A stretch of 64,000 bases of DNA from NCBI RefSeq assembly GCF_040546595.1, contig NZ_JBEPOB010000001.1, positions 3,597,001 to 3,661,000 of the forward strand. Direction: 5' to 3'. Under the pieces are notes generated by a model. That model was given only the letters and a program-made list of their open reading frames with translations. It was not told where the DNA came from and did no database searches. This document shows positions 38,646 through 48,602 of the stretch, piece by piece (the first letter of the stretch is position 1; each line of letters opens with the position of its first letter). Source of the DNA: Bosea sp. OAE506. GTDB taxonomy: Bacteria; Pseudomonadota; Alphaproteobacteria; Rhizobiales; Beijerinckiaceae. The translations under genes were made by a program, and so were the position numbers.

Positions 38646-39973
38646 GCCGCCTTGCCCTTGAACCGGTCGAGCGCGGCCTCGAGCGAGACCAGCTCGCGCT
38701 CGCCGCCGGCGCGGCGCTTGATCTCGACCTTGCCCTCGGCCAGCCCCTTCGGACCGACGATGATCTGCCAGGGCACGCCGATCAGATCGGCCGTGGCGAA
38801 TTTCCCGCCGGGGCGCGCATCGGTGTCGTCGTAGAGCGCGTCGTAGCCCTTGGAGAGGAGGTGCTGGTAGAGGCGCTCGCTAGCGCCATCCGTCTCGGCG
38901 TCGCCCGCCTTGAGGTTGAGGACCGCCACGTCGAAGGGGGCGATCTCCTCGGGCCAGACGATACCCGCCTCGTCATGCCCGGCCTCGATCAGCGCGGCGA
39001 CGAGGCGGCTCGGGCCGATGCCGTAGGAGCCGCCATGCAGCAGCACCTGCTGGCCGTCGGGCCCGGTGACGCTCGCGCCCATCGGCTCGGAGTACTTCGT
39101 GCCGAAATAGAAGATGTGGCCGACTTCGATGCCGCGCGCCGAGACCTGCTTGTCCGCCGGCAGCGCGTCGAAGGCCGCCTTGTCGTGCATCTCCTCGGTC
39201 GCCGCATAAAGGCTCGTCCACTTGTCGACGATGCCCTTGAGCCCTTCGACGCTGTCGAAATCGGTGTCGGCGGCCGGCGTCGCGAAGTCGAGATAGTCCT
39301 TGTGGCAGAAGACCTCGCTCTCGCCGGTGGAGGCGAGCACGATGAACTCGTGACTGAGATCGCCGCCGATCGGGCCGGTGTCGGCGCGCATCGGAATCGC
39401 CTTCAGGCCGAGCCGCGCAAACGTGCGCAGATAGGCGGTGAACATGCGGTTATAGGCGTGGCGGGCCGCCTCCTTGTCGAGATCGAAGGAATAGGCGTCC
39501 TTCATCAGGAACTCGCGGCCGCGCATCACGCCGAAGCGGGGGCGGACCTCGTCGCGGAACTTCCACTGGATGTGATAGAGATTCAGCGGCAAGTCCTTGT
39601 AGGACTTGACGTAAGCCCGCACGATCTCGGTCACCATCTCCTCATTGGTCGGGCCGTAGAGCATGTCGCGCTCGTGCCGGTCCTTGATGCGCAGCATCTC
39701 CTTGCCATAGGCGTCGTAGCGCCCGCTCTCGCGCCAGAGATCGGCCGACTGGATGGTCGGCATCAGGATCTCGACGGCACCCGAGCGGTTCTGCTCCTCG
39801 CGCACCACGGCGCTGATCTTGTTCAGGACCCGCAGCCCGAGCGGCAACCAGGAATAGATGCCGGCCGATTGCTGGCGGATCATGCCGGCGCGCAGCATCA
39901 GCCGGTGCGAGACGATCTCGGCCTCCTTGGGCGTGTCGCGCAGGATCGGCAGGAAGTAGCGGGAGAGACGCAT
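38642..39973 (-). CDS. proS: Proline--tRNA ligase (short, alphaproteobacterial form)
   Basis: 443 residues, shorter than the E. coli enzyme because the editing domain is missing, which is normal in alphaproteobacteria. Class II motifs: [15 protein letters not shown] motif 1 (here [19 protein letters not shown]), motif 2 in [20 protein letters not shown], motif 3 in [17 protein letters not shown]. The C-terminal anticodon domain follows. ATG 39973 ([15 protein letters not shown]) is the family start. It overlaps lolC by 4 bp. Misacylated Ala-tRNA must be cleared by a separate protein, which is not in this window. Confidence 0.97.
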   Translation of the reverse strand: MRLSRYFLPILRDTPKEAEIVSHRLMLRAGMIRQQSAGIYSWLPLGLRVLNKISAVVREEQNRSGAVEILMPTIQSADLWRESGRYDAYGKEMLRIKDRHERDMLYGPTNEEMVTEIVRAYVKSYKDLPLNLYHIQWKFRDEVRPRFGVMRGREFLMKDAYSFDLDKEAARHAYNRMFTAYLRTFARLGLKAIPMRADTGPIGGDLSHEFIVLASTGESEVFCHKDYLDFATPAADTDFDSVEGLKGIVDKWTSLYAATEEMHDKAAFDALPADKQVSARGIEVGHIFYFGTKYSEPMGASVTGPDGQQVLLHGGSYGIGPSRLVAALIEAGHDEAGIVWPEEIAPFDVAVLNLKAGDAETDGASERLYQHLLSKGYDALYDDTDARPGGKFATADLIGVPWQIIVGPKGLAEGKVEIKRRAGGERELVSLEAALDRFKGKAA

Positions 39974-40094
39974 CGGGGACACTCGATCGGGGGGATGGCG
40001 GGCGCGCAGGCCCGCCGAGTCACTTCGTCCAGACACCATCGCTTTGCACAAAATGCAAACCAAAATCGCCCGGCCGGGCTGGCCGCATCGCCCC

Positions 40095-40608
40095 TCAGCC
40101 TCGCGCGAAGCGCTCCGCCAGCACCGGCAGCACCGCCGGCGGAACGAAGGGCGAGACATCGCCGCCCATCGCTGCGATCTGGCGCACCAGCGTGGCCGTG
40201 ATGTGGCGCACGGACCCGGAGGCCGGCAGAAAGACCGTCTGGATCTCAGGCGCCATGACCGCGTTCATGCCCGCCATCTGCATCTCGTAGTCGAGATCGG
40301 TGCCGTCACGCAGGCCACGGACGATGATCGTGGCCCCGGCACGGCGTGCTGCCTCGACCGCGAGGTCGTCGAAGGTGACGACGTCGAGGGTCGCGCCGGA
40401 GGCTGCGAGCAGAGGCGTCGCGATCTCCAGCAGCAGCGCGGCGCGCTGCTCGGCCGACAGCAGCGGCGTCTTGCCCGGATGCACGCCGATGGCAAGGACG
40501 AGCCCGGTCGCAGAGCCGGGCGGCGCCTGCAATGACATCGGCATGGCCGTTGGTCACCGGGTCGAAGGAGCCGGTGTAGAAGGCGGTGCGGGGTGCGTAG
40601 CTGGTCAT
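40095..40608 (-). CDS. coaD: Phosphopantetheine adenylyltransferase, with apparent frameshift
   Basis: CoaD makes dephospho-CoA from phosphopantetheine and ATP. From ATG 40608 the frame shows [20 protein letters not shown] (with the TNGH nucleotidyl-transfer motif) and reads CDR, then breaks. Removing one base from the run at 40503-40505 (GGG on the coding strand) continues [20 protein letters not shown] to the stop at 40095, giving 170 residues, the normal length, with [19 protein letters not shown] intact. The enzyme is essential in most bacteria, so an error in the sequence is likelier than a null allele. An earlier TTG at 40614 is possible. It lies 121 bp upstream of proS. Confidence 0.9.
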
Positions 40609-40670
40609 GCTCAAGGGTTAGTCGCTGCCTCGCGCGGCGACAAGCGCCCCCTGCCGTCCGGGGGAGCGCC

Positions 40671-42788
40671 TCAGGCGGCCCTGACCTGGACGATGAAGCC
40701 CGCGACGCGCGACTTCAGCTGGTGGGCGAGGTCGGTCAGTTCGACGGAAGCGCGAGACACCGCCGCGGCGGCCTCGGAGGTCTGCTGCGAGGCTGCCGAG
40801 ACCAGGCTCGTGGCCTCGCCGATGCGGGAGAACTCGCTGGTCGCGAGGCCGACATCCTCGACGATGGCATGAGTCACGCCGTGCTGGTGGCGCATCGTCT
40901 CCGCCGTGCGCCTCACCACTTCGCTCAGCCGGCCGATCATGTCCCGGATGCCGCCGATGGCTTCGACGGTCGCCGTGGTAGCGTCGTTCATGGTGGCGAT
41001 CTGGCGGGAGATGTCATCGATCGCGCGGGCCGTCTGCCCGGACAGCCCCTTCACCTCGGAGGCGACGACCGCGAAGCCCCGGCCCGCCTCGCCGGCGCGG
41101 GCGGCCTCGATCGTCGCATTGAGGGCGAGCAGATTGGTCTGGTCAGCAATGTCGGAGATCAGGCCGATAACGTCGGAGACACGGGCTGCGCCCACTGCGA
41201 GCCCCTCGACGACACTGCCCATGGCGTCGGCATGGTCCTTGGCGGTCCGGGCCGAGCGGTCAGAGGACTGAACGTCGGAGTCGAGCCGGTCGATCGCCTG
41301 GCGCAGTTCCTGAGCGGCGCCCTCGATCGAGCGGATGCTGGCGACGGCGCGCGAGGCGGCGCCATGGACCGTGACCGCGTTGTCCTGGGTCCGGTTTGCC
41401 CCGCCCGACAGTTCCTGAGCCGTCACGCTGAGCTGTTCGGCCGCCGCGGAGACGGCGGCGGTGACACCGAGGACCGATCGCTCGAGGTCGCTGGCGAGGT
41501 CGGCGAGCAGCGTCGAGCGCTGGGCGGAGGCTTCGTGCTCCCGCTCTTCGCGCTCACGTAGCCGCTCGCGCTCGTCGCGCAGCAGGTTTTCCCGAATCTT
41601 CGCCACCGAGGCCGCGATGGCGCCGATCTCGTCGCGCCGGCGCGAGCCGGGAATGGCGAGATCCGTTCGCCCGGCGGCGATTCCCGCCAGCGCCTCGGCC
41701 AGGCCCGCGATGGGTCGGGTGACCGACAGCCCCATCAGCAGGGCAAGCAGCAGCAAAGGACCGATGACCATCAGACCGCTGACCAGGATCGCCCGGTCAA
41801 GCTTGTCCATCACGGCGAAGGCCTTGCGATGGGGCTTAGTGAGCCAGAGCAGCCAGGATCCGTCCCCGACCTTCACCTCCCGGCCGATCACCACCAGCGG
41901 CTCTCCGTCGCGGCTGGTCATTTTGAGCAGGCCATTGCCTGTCAGCCGGGCCCGGTCGAGCGTTTCGCGGGGGCTGCGGCCCGAGAGCCGCGCCATCGGG
42001 TTGGACCGAAGGAAACCGTCCGCCCCGACGACATAGGTCTCGATGTCGAGCGAGGTACCAGCGACCGTCGTCAGCGCCGCCTCGATGAAGCTGGGCCCCA
42101 CCGACAGAACCACGGTGCCGACGGCCTGGCCCGAGGCCGGATTCAGGAAGCGCTGGGCGACGAAGGCCCGCGGCGACCCACCGGCGATGTCATAGGGCGC
42201 GAAGTCGATCGAAACGGCACGGTCCCCAGCCTGCGCCGCGGCAGCGACGGCGCGGGCGAGCCCCGACCGGGCGAGATCCTCCTCGCTCAGCAGGCGGCCG
42301 AACTCGGCTGCCTTGGTGACGCTGTAGACGACGCGGCCATTGGGGGCGACGAGGAAGATATCGGCGTATTCGAACTGCTGCAGCGCGGCCACATAGGCGC
42401 CGTGGAATTCGAGATGGCGCCGGAGATAGCCATGGCTCTGGCCGAGGCCGGCGCGGCGTATCCGCTCGTCGGCATCCAGAGCCCCGCCCTGCTGGAAATA
42501 GTCGGTGATCGCCGCCCGGTGCTCCGGAAGCTCCATCCAGCCGCGAATCTCATCGAGATAGGAAACCTGATGGGCGCTGTGCGCCTGCACCGACAATTCG
42601 GAAAGCAGACGGTTCCAGCGCCGCTCCAGCGCCTTGGCGCGCCCCTCGGCCAAAACACTGAGACGCTCGCTGATCGCCTCGTCGGCCCAGATCGAGACGG
42701 CCCTATAGCCCGAAAGCCCGACCGCAAGCACGGCCAGGCATGCCAGCAGCAGCATGGCTGCAGGTAGTCTGACTCTGAGACTCGCCAA
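40671..42788 (-). CDS. Methyl-accepting chemotaxis protein with periplasmic sensor domain
   Basis: 705 residues from TTG 42788 (GAGG upstream), or 713 from TTG 42812. It has an N-terminal membrane helix ([19 protein letters not shown]), a long periplasmic domain of dCache type (about 45-310), a second helix ([21 protein letters not shown]), HAMP, and the signalling hairpin tip [26 protein letters not shown] region (about 570-590). It should signal to CheA/CheW. The C-terminus has no CheR pentapeptide. The ligand is not predictable. No che genes are near. Confidence 0.92.
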   Translation of the reverse strand: MASLRVRLPAAMLLLACLAVLAVGLSGYRAVSIWADEAISERLSVLAEGRAKALERRWNRLLSELSVQAHSAHQVSYLDEIRGWMELPEHRAAITDYFQQGGALDADERIRRAGLGQSHGYLRRHLEFHGAYVAALQQFEYADIFLVAPNGRVVYSVTKAAEFGRLLSEEDLARSGLARAVAAAAQAGDRAVSIDFAPYDIAGGSPRAFVAQRFLNPASGQAVGTVVLSVGPSFIEAALTTVAGTSLDIETYVVGADGFLRSNPMARLSGRSPRETLDRARLTGNGLLKMTSRDGEPLVVIGREVKVGDGSWLLWLTKPHRKAFAVMDKLDRAILVSGLMVIGPLLLLALLMGLSVTRPIAGLAEALAGIAAGRTDLAIPGSRRRDEIGAIAASVAKIRENLLRDERERLREREEREHEASAQRSTLLADLASDLERSVLGVTAAVSAAAEQLSVTAQELSGGANRTQDNAVTVHGAASRAVASIRSIEGAAQELRQAIDRLDSDVQSSDRSARTAKDHADAMGSVVEGLAVGAARVSDVIGLISDIADQTNLLALNATIEAARAGEAGRGFAVVASEVKGLSGQTARAIDDISRQIATMNDATTATVEAIGGIRDMIGRLSEVVRRTAETMRHQHGVTHAIVEDVGLATSEFSRIGEATSLVSAASQQTSEAAAAVSRASVELTDLAHQLKSRVAGFIVQVRAA

Positions 42789-42871
42789 GTTGCCCGACCT
42801 CGGATTCCGCAACGGAATGGATGCCGGACGATAACAACCGATTCAGGTTAAGGATGGCTGAAAAGCGCTGC

Positions 42872-42994
42872 TCACGAATGGGGAACGATGGCGAGAAGCG
42901 CCATCGCGCTGCCGGCGGCGGCAGAGATCATCACCAGCATCGACGCAGCAACGGAGCGACGGCGACGGCCGGAAGCACTCAGGTCGAAATGCAT
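42872..42994 (-). CDS. Small hydrophobic protein, unrecognised
   Basis: 40 residues: MHFDLSASGRRRR, then a hydrophobic stretch (SVAASMLVMISAAAGSAMAL, about 14-33) and a short tail. GAGGGTGAAG lies about 8 bases upstream of ATG 42994. The design, basic N-terminus plus one helix, suits a small membrane protein or a short secreted peptide with a signal sequence. It lies alone between the chemoreceptor and the ABC-F gene. No relatives are recognised; it could be a chance frame. Confidence 0.4.
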   Translation of the reverse strand: MHFDLSASGRRRRSVAASMLVMISAAAGSAMALLAIVPHS

Positions 42995-43146
42995 GAAACT
43001 TCACCCTCGAATCGAGAGACTTGGTCTTACCTTCAGTGACCCCACCACCCGGCCTCCCCGTGGCGGGAAGATGGCGGAACCGTGGCCACCGCAGCCGCCA
43101 CGTTTTCGTGATTGCCTTCGCCTGACCTTCGCGCCACAAGCCGGTC

Positions 43147-45021
43147 ATGCTCACGATCAACGACATCACCTATCGTCTCGGCGAGCGACTGCTGCTCGAC
43201 CATGCCAGCGCCTCGCTGCCGGACGGCTCGCGGGTCGGCCTCGTCGGGCGCAATGGCACCGGCAAGACCACCCTGTTCCGGATGATCACGGGCGATCTCT
43301 CGCCCGAGGGCGGCAGCATCAGCCTGCCCAAGGGACGGCGCATCGGCGGCGTCGCGCAGGAGGCGCCGGGCGGGCCGGAATCGCTGATCGAGGTCGTTCT
43401 CGCCGCCGACACGGAGCGGGCCGCCCTGCTGGCCGAATCCGAGACCGCGACCGACCCCCACCGCATCGCCGAGATCGGCACGCGCCTGGCCGATATCGAC
43501 GCGCACTCGGCCCCGGCGCGGGCAGCCACCGTGCTCTACGGGCTCGGCTTCGACGAGGCGGCGCAGCAGCGCCCCTGCTCCGACTTCTCCGGCGGCTGGC
43601 GGATGCGGGTGGCGCTCGCCGCCGTGCTGTTCTCGGAGCCCGACCTGCTGCTGCTCGACGAGCCGACCAACTATCTCGATCTCGAGGGCACGCTCTGGCT
43701 CTACGACTATCTCGAGCGCTATCCGCACACCGTGCTGGTCGTCAGCCATGACCGCGAGTTGCTCGACACCTGCGTCGACCACATCCTGCATCTCGACCAG
43801 GGCAAGCTGACGATCTACCGCGGCGGGTACTCGTCCTTCGCCAAGCAGCGCGCCGAAAAGCAGATGCAGCTCGCCAAGGCGAAGGAGAAGCAGGACGCGG
43901 AGCGTAAGCACCTGCAGTCCTTCGTCGACCGCTTCAAGGCCAAGGCGACCAAGGCGCGCCAGGCGCAGTCCCGCGTCAAGCGGCTGGAGAAGATGGAGAC
44001 GATCGCGACCATCGTCGACCGCGATGTCCAGCCCTTCAGCCTGCCCGGCCCCGAGCGGCCGCTGGCGCCGCCGATGATCGTGCTCGACGACGCCAGCGCC
44101 GGCTATGGCGAGCGCAAGGTGCTTTCCAAGCTGAACCTGACGCTGTTGCCGGACGACAGGATCGCCCTGCTCGGCTCGAACGGCAACGGCAAGTCGACCT
44201 TCTGCAAGCTGATCGGCGGGCGGCTTGCGCCGCTTTCGGGCACGATGCGCAAGTCGTCCAAGCTGGAGACGGCCTATTTCGCCCAGCACCAGCTCGACGA
44301 ATTGCGCATGGAGGACACGCCGGTCGGGCATCTGCGCGACCTGATGCCGGACGCGCCGGAGGCGAAGGTCCGCTCCAAGGCGGCGCAGATCGGCTTCCCC
44401 GCCTCCAAGGCCGACACGCCGGTGAAGAATCTCTCGGGTGGCGAGAAGGCGCGGCTGATGCTGGGACTGGCGGCCTTCGCGGGGCCGCATCTGCTCATCC
44501 TCGACGAGCCGACCAATCATCTCGACATCGACAGCCGCACCGCGCTGGTCAACGCGATCAACGACTATCCCGGCGCCGTGATCCTGGTCAGCCATGACCG
44601 ATTCCTGATCGAATCCTGCGCCGACCGGCTCTGGATCGTCGGCGACGGCACGGTGAAGAACTTCGACGGCGACATGGAGGATTACCGCAGCCTCGTGCTC
44701 GGTGGCGCCAAGGCGGCGCGGCGCGAGAAGGCGGCCGAGGCGTCAGGCACCAAGCCGAAGACCGAGGAGCGCAAGGAGGCGGCGTCGAAGCGGATGGCGC
44801 AGGGACCGCTGCGCCAGAAGCTGAACCTGGCGGAGGCCAAGATCGCCAAGCTCACCGGGCTGATCGAGAAGGTCGACGGCGTGCTCGGCAATGGTGCAGC
44901 CTTCGCCCGCGATCCCGAGAAGGCGCTGACCCTGTCGCGCCAGCGGGCGGACCTCGCGGCGGCGCTCGAAGCGGCAGAGGAAGAGTGGCTGGAGCTGAGC
45001 GCGGAGCTGGAGAGCGCGTGA
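43147..45021 (+). CDS. ABC-F family ATPase
   Basis: 624 residues, two ABC domains in tandem without membrane segments. First: GRNGTGKTT, FSGGWRMR, LLLDEPTNYLD. Second: GSNGNGKST, LSGGEKAR, LILDEPTNHLD. A charged linker (about 230-290) lies between them, and a C-terminal coiled coil ends WLELSAELESA. ABC-F proteins act on ribosomes, in translation quality control or in antibiotic protection; this one resembles the Uup/YheS groups more than resistance types. ATG 43147 gives the strand MLTINDITYRLGERLLL. A partial second copy of its last 23 codons lies at 47622. Confidence 0.95.
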   Translation: MLTINDITYRLGERLLLDHASASLPDGSRVGLVGRNGTGKTTLFRMITGDLSPEGGSISLPKGRRIGGVAQEAPGGPESLIEVVLAADTERAALLAESETATDPHRIAEIGTRLADIDAHSAPARAATVLYGLGFDEAAQQRPCSDFSGGWRMRVALAAVLFSEPDLLLLDEPTNYLDLEGTLWLYDYLERYPHTVLVVSHDRELLDTCVDHILHLDQGKLTIYRGGYSSFAKQRAEKQMQLAKAKEKQDAERKHLQSFVDRFKAKATKARQAQSRVKRLEKMETIATIVDRDVQPFSLPGPERPLAPPMIVLDDASAGYGERKVLSKLNLTLLPDDRIALLGSNGNGKSTFCKLIGGRLAPLSGTMRKSSKLETAYFAQHQLDELRMEDTPVGHLRDLMPDAPEAKVRSKAAQIGFPASKADTPVKNLSGGEKARLMLGLAAFAGPHLLILDEPTNHLDIDSRTALVNAINDYPGAVILVSHDRFLIESCADRLWIVGDGTVKNFDGDMEDYRSLVLGGAKAARREKAAEASGTKPKTEERKEAASKRMAQGPLRQKLNLAEAKIAKLTGLIEKVDGVLGNGAAFARDPEKALTLSRQRADLAAALEAAEEEWLELSAELESA

Positions 45022-45075
45022 GCACGCGCCACGAGATGTCGGATTTTCCGTTCCGGTGCCCTAGCGATACCGCCC

Positions 45076-46077
45076 TCACCTCAGCTTGACGACGACCTTG
45101 CCCCTGGCTCGTCCGGTTTCGACATAGGCCAGGGCATCGTTGGTCTCTTCGAACTGAAAAACGCGATCGATGACGGGGCGAATGATCCCGGCTTCGACCA
45201 GCGACGTGATCTGGCGCAATTGTTCGCCGTCGGCGCGCATGAAGACAAACGAGTAGTCGATCCGTGCGGACCGCGCCTTTCTCCGGACGCCCAAGCTCAG
45301 AGCGCGCATGACCTGCCGCAGCAGCCAGTTCAGCCCCTGCTCCCTGGCAAAATGCGGGTCGGGCGGGCCGGAGATTGAGATCAGCTTGCCGCCGGGCTTC
45401 AGCACATTCAGGGATTTTTGAAGCGTGTCACCGCCCAGGCTGCTGAGGACGACGTCGTAGCCCGACAGACGTTTCTCGAAATCCTGCGTCTTGTAGTCGA
45501 TGACGACATCGGCTCCGAGCCCCTCGACCAGTGCGACATTCGCCGTGCTCGTGGTCGTCGCAACCGTCGCGCCCAGATGCTTGGCAAGCTGGATGGCGAA
45601 GGTCCCGACGCCGCCAGAACCGGCGTGAATGAGCACCTTCTGCCCTGCCCGCAGACCGGCTCGCTCGACCAGAACCTGCCAGGCCGTCAGCCCGACCAAG
45701 GGAAGGGACGCAGCTTCCTCCATGGTGAGGTTTCTCGGCTTCAATGCGACGTCGCCTTCGTTGACCGCGATGAACTCCGCGAATGTCCCGACCTGGCCGT
45801 CGCGCGGCCGGGCATAGATCTCGTCACCCGGCTTGAAGCGCCGGACGTTCGATCCGACGCGGACCACCCTGCCCGCCACGTCATGTCCCAGCACGAAGGG
45901 CGGGCGGTACGGCAGGATGAGCTTGAACTCGCCGTCCCGGATTTTGGAATCGAGGAGATTGAGCCCGGTGGCGTGGACTTCGACCAGGATATCATTGTCC
46001 CGCAAGGTCGGCTGCGGCACCTCGCCGAACCGGAGCGCGCCCTTTTTCCGATAGCGATCGACGATAAAGGCCTTCAT
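45076..46077 (-). CDS. NADP-dependent zinc-independent oxidoreductase (quinone reductase-like MDR)
   Basis: 333 residues of the medium-chain dehydrogenase fold. The catalytic-domain start KAFIVDRYRKKGALRFGEVP and LGHDVAGRVVRVG are typical; the Rossmann motif is HAGSGGVGTFAIQLAKHLGA (about 151-170). The zinc-binding cysteines are absent, so a quinone or enone reductase is likely. It follows the SDR gene after 80 bp on the same strand, and the pair is divergent from an HxlR-type regulator, a layout used for electrophile or quinone stress. ATG 46077. Confidence 0.9.
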   Translation of the reverse strand: MKAFIVDRYRKKGALRFGEVPQPTLRDNDILVEVHATGLNLLDSKIRDGEFKLILPYRPPFVLGHDVAGRVVRVGSNVRRFKPGDEIYARPRDGQVGTFAEFIAVNEGDVALKPRNLTMEEAASLPLVGLTAWQVLVERAGLRAGQKVLIHAGSGGVGTFAIQLAKHLGATVATTTSTANVALVEGLGADVVIDYKTQDFEKRLSGYDVVLSSLGGDTLQKSLNVLKPGGKLISISGPPDPHFAREQGLNWLLRQVMRALSLGVRRKARSARIDYSFVFMRADGEQLRQITSLVEAGIIRPVIDRVFQFEETNDALAYVETGRARGKVVVKLR

Positions 46078-46157
46078 GACGTCTTCTTGGGTCAGAGGTT
46101 GAGATGGCCGCGGACGACGTCCGCGGTGGGAGCGGGCTGTATTGGCTCGATGAGGGC

Positions 46158-46973
46158 TCAGGCAGGGAGCCGGTTGAATTTTCGCAGGCTCTTGTCGACG
46201 AACGACTCGGGCAGGAAGCGGCGGACAAAACGAACCTGCGCCGCCGCTTTTCCTGCGGTGTAGCGCCTCCTGGGCGCTGGGGTGTTGGCGGCTCTGACAA
46301 CCGCCTCGGCGACCACCTCCGGCGCATCGCCCTTGTCGACGATCTCGCGCATGAATTTCTCCGCGTCGGCGCGAATGCGGTCGTAGAGCGGAAGCGGATG
46401 ATCCGGCCGGGTGATGTTCTCCTCGAAGGCAGTGCGGGTGACACCGGGCTCGATGAGAACGACACGGATGCCCTGCGTCCGGACTTCATGGTCGAGAGAT
46501 TCCGAGTAGCCCTCGACGGCGTGTTTCGTTGCTGCATAGAGCGCATTGTAGGGAGCGGGTATCAGCCCAAGCACCGAGCTTAGGTTGATGATCCGCCCGA
46601 TTTGCTGACGCCTCATCATGGGCAGCACGGCATTCGTCATCCGCATGACGCCAAAGACATTCACGTCAAAGAGCGCTTTCACCTGCTCCTGCGACGACTC
46701 CTCGGCCCCGCCGAGTAAGCCGATGCCGGCGTTGTTGACCAGAAGATCGATCCGTCCTTCGCGGCTTTGAACCTCGTGGACGGCCTGCTGGACGGAGGCA
46801 TCGTCGGTGACGTCGCAGACCAGCATGGTGATGCCGTCTGAATTGTCGCCTGTCCGCTTCCGACTGGTCCCGAACACCCTGAAGCCTTCCCGTCGGAGCG
46901 CTCGCGCCGTGGCCAGCCCGATGCCGGAGGAAGCGCCCGTAACCAGGGTAACGCCGCGCTGTGTCGTTTTCAT
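46158..46973 (-). CDS. Short-chain dehydrogenase/reductase
   Basis: 271 residues. The cofactor motif TGASSGIG (about 12-19), NNAG (about 87-90) and catalytic YAATK with an upstream Ser (INLSSVLG) mark a classical SDR. The short stretch TSRKR after the second strand suggests NADP preference. ATG 46973 is chosen because GAGCAG precedes it; a longer frame from 46997 lacks a site. It is divergent from the HxlR gene with an 89-bp gap holding palindromes. Probably coregulated with the oxidoreductase downstream. Confidence 0.92.
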   Translation of the reverse strand: MKTTQRGVTLVTGASSGIGLATARALRREGFRVFGTSRKRTGDNSDGITMLVCDVTDDASVQQAVHEVQSREGRIDLLVNNAGIGLLGGAEESSQEQVKALFDVNVFGVMRMTNAVLPMMRRQQIGRIINLSSVLGLIPAPYNALYAATKHAVEGYSESLDHEVRTQGIRVVLIEPGVTRTAFEENITRPDHPLPLYDRIRADAEKFMREIVDKGDAPEVVAEAVVRAANTPAPRRRYTAGKAAAQVRFVRRFLPESFVDKSLRKFNRLPA

Positions 46974-47022
46974 TGGTTTCTGCTCGCATTCGGCCATGGA
47001 AAATCCACGGTCACGCTGTTAC

Positions 47023-47035
47023 TATCGAATCGATA
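47023..47035. promoter_or_regulatory. Candidate HxlR operator
   Basis: TATCGAATCGATA is a perfect inverted repeat (6-bp arms, 1-bp centre) in the middle of the gap between the divergent SDR and HxlR genes. A second pair GATAT/ATATC flanks the AT-rich stretch just to the right (47032-47060). HxlR regulators bind such palindromes near their own promoter. Confidence 0.5.
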
Positions 47036-47062
47036 TTAAGTAACTATCAAAAAGATATCAAC

Positions 47063-47494
47063 ATGCAGAATCTTGACGACCAGCCATGCTTGATCGCCCG
47101 CAGCCTCTCCCTGGTGGGCGACGCCTGGAGCCTGCTGATCATGAGGGATGCCCATGCGGGGCTCACCCGCTTTGACGAGTTCCGAAAAAGCCTGGGCATC
47201 GCGCCCACGATCCTGACACGCCGGCTGGCCGCCTTGACGGAGGATGGCCTGCTGGAAAAACGCCGTTATTCGGAGCGTCCGCCACGCGATGATTACGTGC
47301 TGACGAGGGCAGGCCTAGACCTGCTGCCGGTCCTATTTGCGATCGGCGCATGGGGCCGCAAGCACCGCAGCACCAAGGGAGTGACCCGCTTTTTCGACGC
47401 CGAGAAAGGGTCTGAGATCGATCCGGTCGTGATCGACAGTGCGACAGGTGCCCCCATCGGAACGCGGCAGATCCGGATCGTCCCGCCCGGCTGA
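47063..47494 (+). CDS. HxlR-family transcriptional regulator
   Basis: 143 residues, winged-helix fold. The signature LSLVGDAWSLLIMRDAHAG (about 16-34) with GLTRFDEFRKSLGIAPTILT-type helices follows. Cys9 near the N-terminus occupies the position of the redox-sensing cysteine of QorR/YodB-type members, so quinone or electrophile sensing is plausible. ATG 47063 is used; the frame upstream to 46961 covers the operator and is rejected. It is divergent from the SDR/oxidoreductase pair and is its likely repressor. Confidence 0.93.
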   Translation: MQNLDDQPCLIARSLSLVGDAWSLLIMRDAHAGLTRFDEFRKSLGIAPTILTRRLAALTEDGLLEKRRYSERPPRDDYVLTRAGLDLLPVLFAIGAWGRKHRSTKGVTRFFDAEKGSEIDPVVIDSATGAPIGTRQIRIVPPG

Positions 47495-47621
47495 ACCGAA
47501 CGCGGCGCGCACAGGCCACCGCTCCGGCTGACGATTGGGGCCGGTTTACACCCGATCGCATTGACAATCCGGCTCAGCCGGTCGTCGATGATGAGGCGGA
47601 TTCCGCGGCCAGCGGCGCGCC

Positions 47622-47693
47622 GTGTTGGCGAAGACGCTGGAGGCGGCGGAGGAGGAGTGGCTGGAGCTCAGCGCGGAGGTGGAGAGCGCATAG
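47622..47693 (+). pseudogene. Remnant of an ABC-F gene 3' end
   Basis: These 72 bp encode LEAAEEEWLELSAEVESA and a stop in the same frame as the 3' end of the ABC-F gene at 43147-45021. Over the 56 bp that align best (about 47634-47689), 49 match. The copies flank the oxidoreductase/SDR/HxlR genes. The differences are mainly at third positions, so it came from a related but not identical gene. The rest of 47495-47905 shows no other gene. Confidence 0.75.
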
Positions 47694-47905
47694 TCAGTCG
47701 CCGACTTATCCCCGCGTCGTGCAAGCCGATTTCGTGTGACGTCTGGGGATTCAGGCCATGCGGGGCGCAAGCTTGGCCTCTAACCGTCGGCGGATACGTT
47801 GTGCCGAATGGTGGGGCTCCGATCGTGCTATGATCAGGCTTACCAACGCTACGCGTCTTGTCTGGCTCGCCAGCAGATTCCGCCGTTTAACTATTGAGTG
47901 GCCAA

Positions 47906-48251
47906 ATGAAAATCCTGGAGAGGATAATTCGTTACGCTGCCGCCCAACGCGAGATCGAGATCGAGATCTCCATAGATCTCCCCGTACAAGGTGATCGCGA
48001 TTGGGTCCTGCCTTTATCGGATAGACTGGCCGGACGGACCTTATACGGGGTCAGGTTACGGACTCGACGCAACGCAGGCTCTGCTGCTGGCTTTGCAGGC
48101 GATCGGCACCGACATCTACACGAGCGACTACCGCCGATCAGGCCGACTGAGGTGGCTGGTCCCCGGCGATGGCTATGGCTTTCCCGTGCCAGCGACCATC
48201 AGCCACCTCCTGATCGGAGGCGACGCAGCGAATGCTGGTTTGCGGAGTTGA
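47906..48251 (+). pseudogene. Small conserved-looking protein (DUF6968-like), apparent frameshift
   Basis: ATG 47906 starts KILERIIRYAAAQREIEIEI and reads to DRDW; removing one base from GGG at 48003-48005 gives SCLYRIDWPDGPYTGSGYGL, then LLALQAIGTDIYTS and PGDGYGFPVP, ending at 48251 (114 residues after correction). The pattern recalls small alphaproteobacterial proteins of unknown function, perhaps DUF6968; this label is from memory and tentative. Without the correction both halves are fragments. Nothing is known about its role. It lies 212 bp after the ABC-F remnant. Confidence 0.6.
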
Positions 48252-48346
48252 TCGGACCCGCGGCGTTGCGGCTGCCACCGGCGGCTTGTTCCCTTACGCG
48301 TCGCATTCGGCGCTCGTCCTGAAGCTCGAGCGCCCGCGCGCTCGCC

Positions 48347-48526
48347 CTAGCGCAGCTTCGCGATCCCGATCCCGTCGAGCTTGGCGCGATCTTTGATCGA
48401 TTCCTCGCTGCGGGTCAGCGCTTTCGAGATCGCCTTCAGCGCCATGCCCTTTTTGGCGAGCGTCTTCAGCTTGTCGAGTTCCTCGCCCGTCCAGGGCTGG
48501 CGGTGACGTTCGAAACGCTCGGCCAC
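48347..48526 (-). CDS. Small SANT/Myb-like DNA-binding protein
   Basis: 59 residues from GTG 48526, with AGGAG 7 bases upstream. QPWTGEELDKLKTLAKKGMA followed by ISKALTRSEESIKDRA has the tryptophan spacing and helix pattern of the short SANT/Myb-like proteins common in this order. They probably bind DNA, but their targets are unknown. It ends IGIAKLR. The gene is too short for many gene callers. No neighbour suggests a partner; the gap to the lipoprotein gene is 76 bp. Confidence 0.75.
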   Translation of the reverse strand: MAERFERHRQPWTGEELDKLKTLAKKGMALKAISKALTRSEESIKDRAKLDGIGIAKLR

Positions 48527-48602
48527 GATGGGCTCCTGCTGTGCCGGATGAAGGCGTATGGGATGCGGGCTCAGGCGGCTTACCTGGTGCCGACCTGCCG
48601 GC

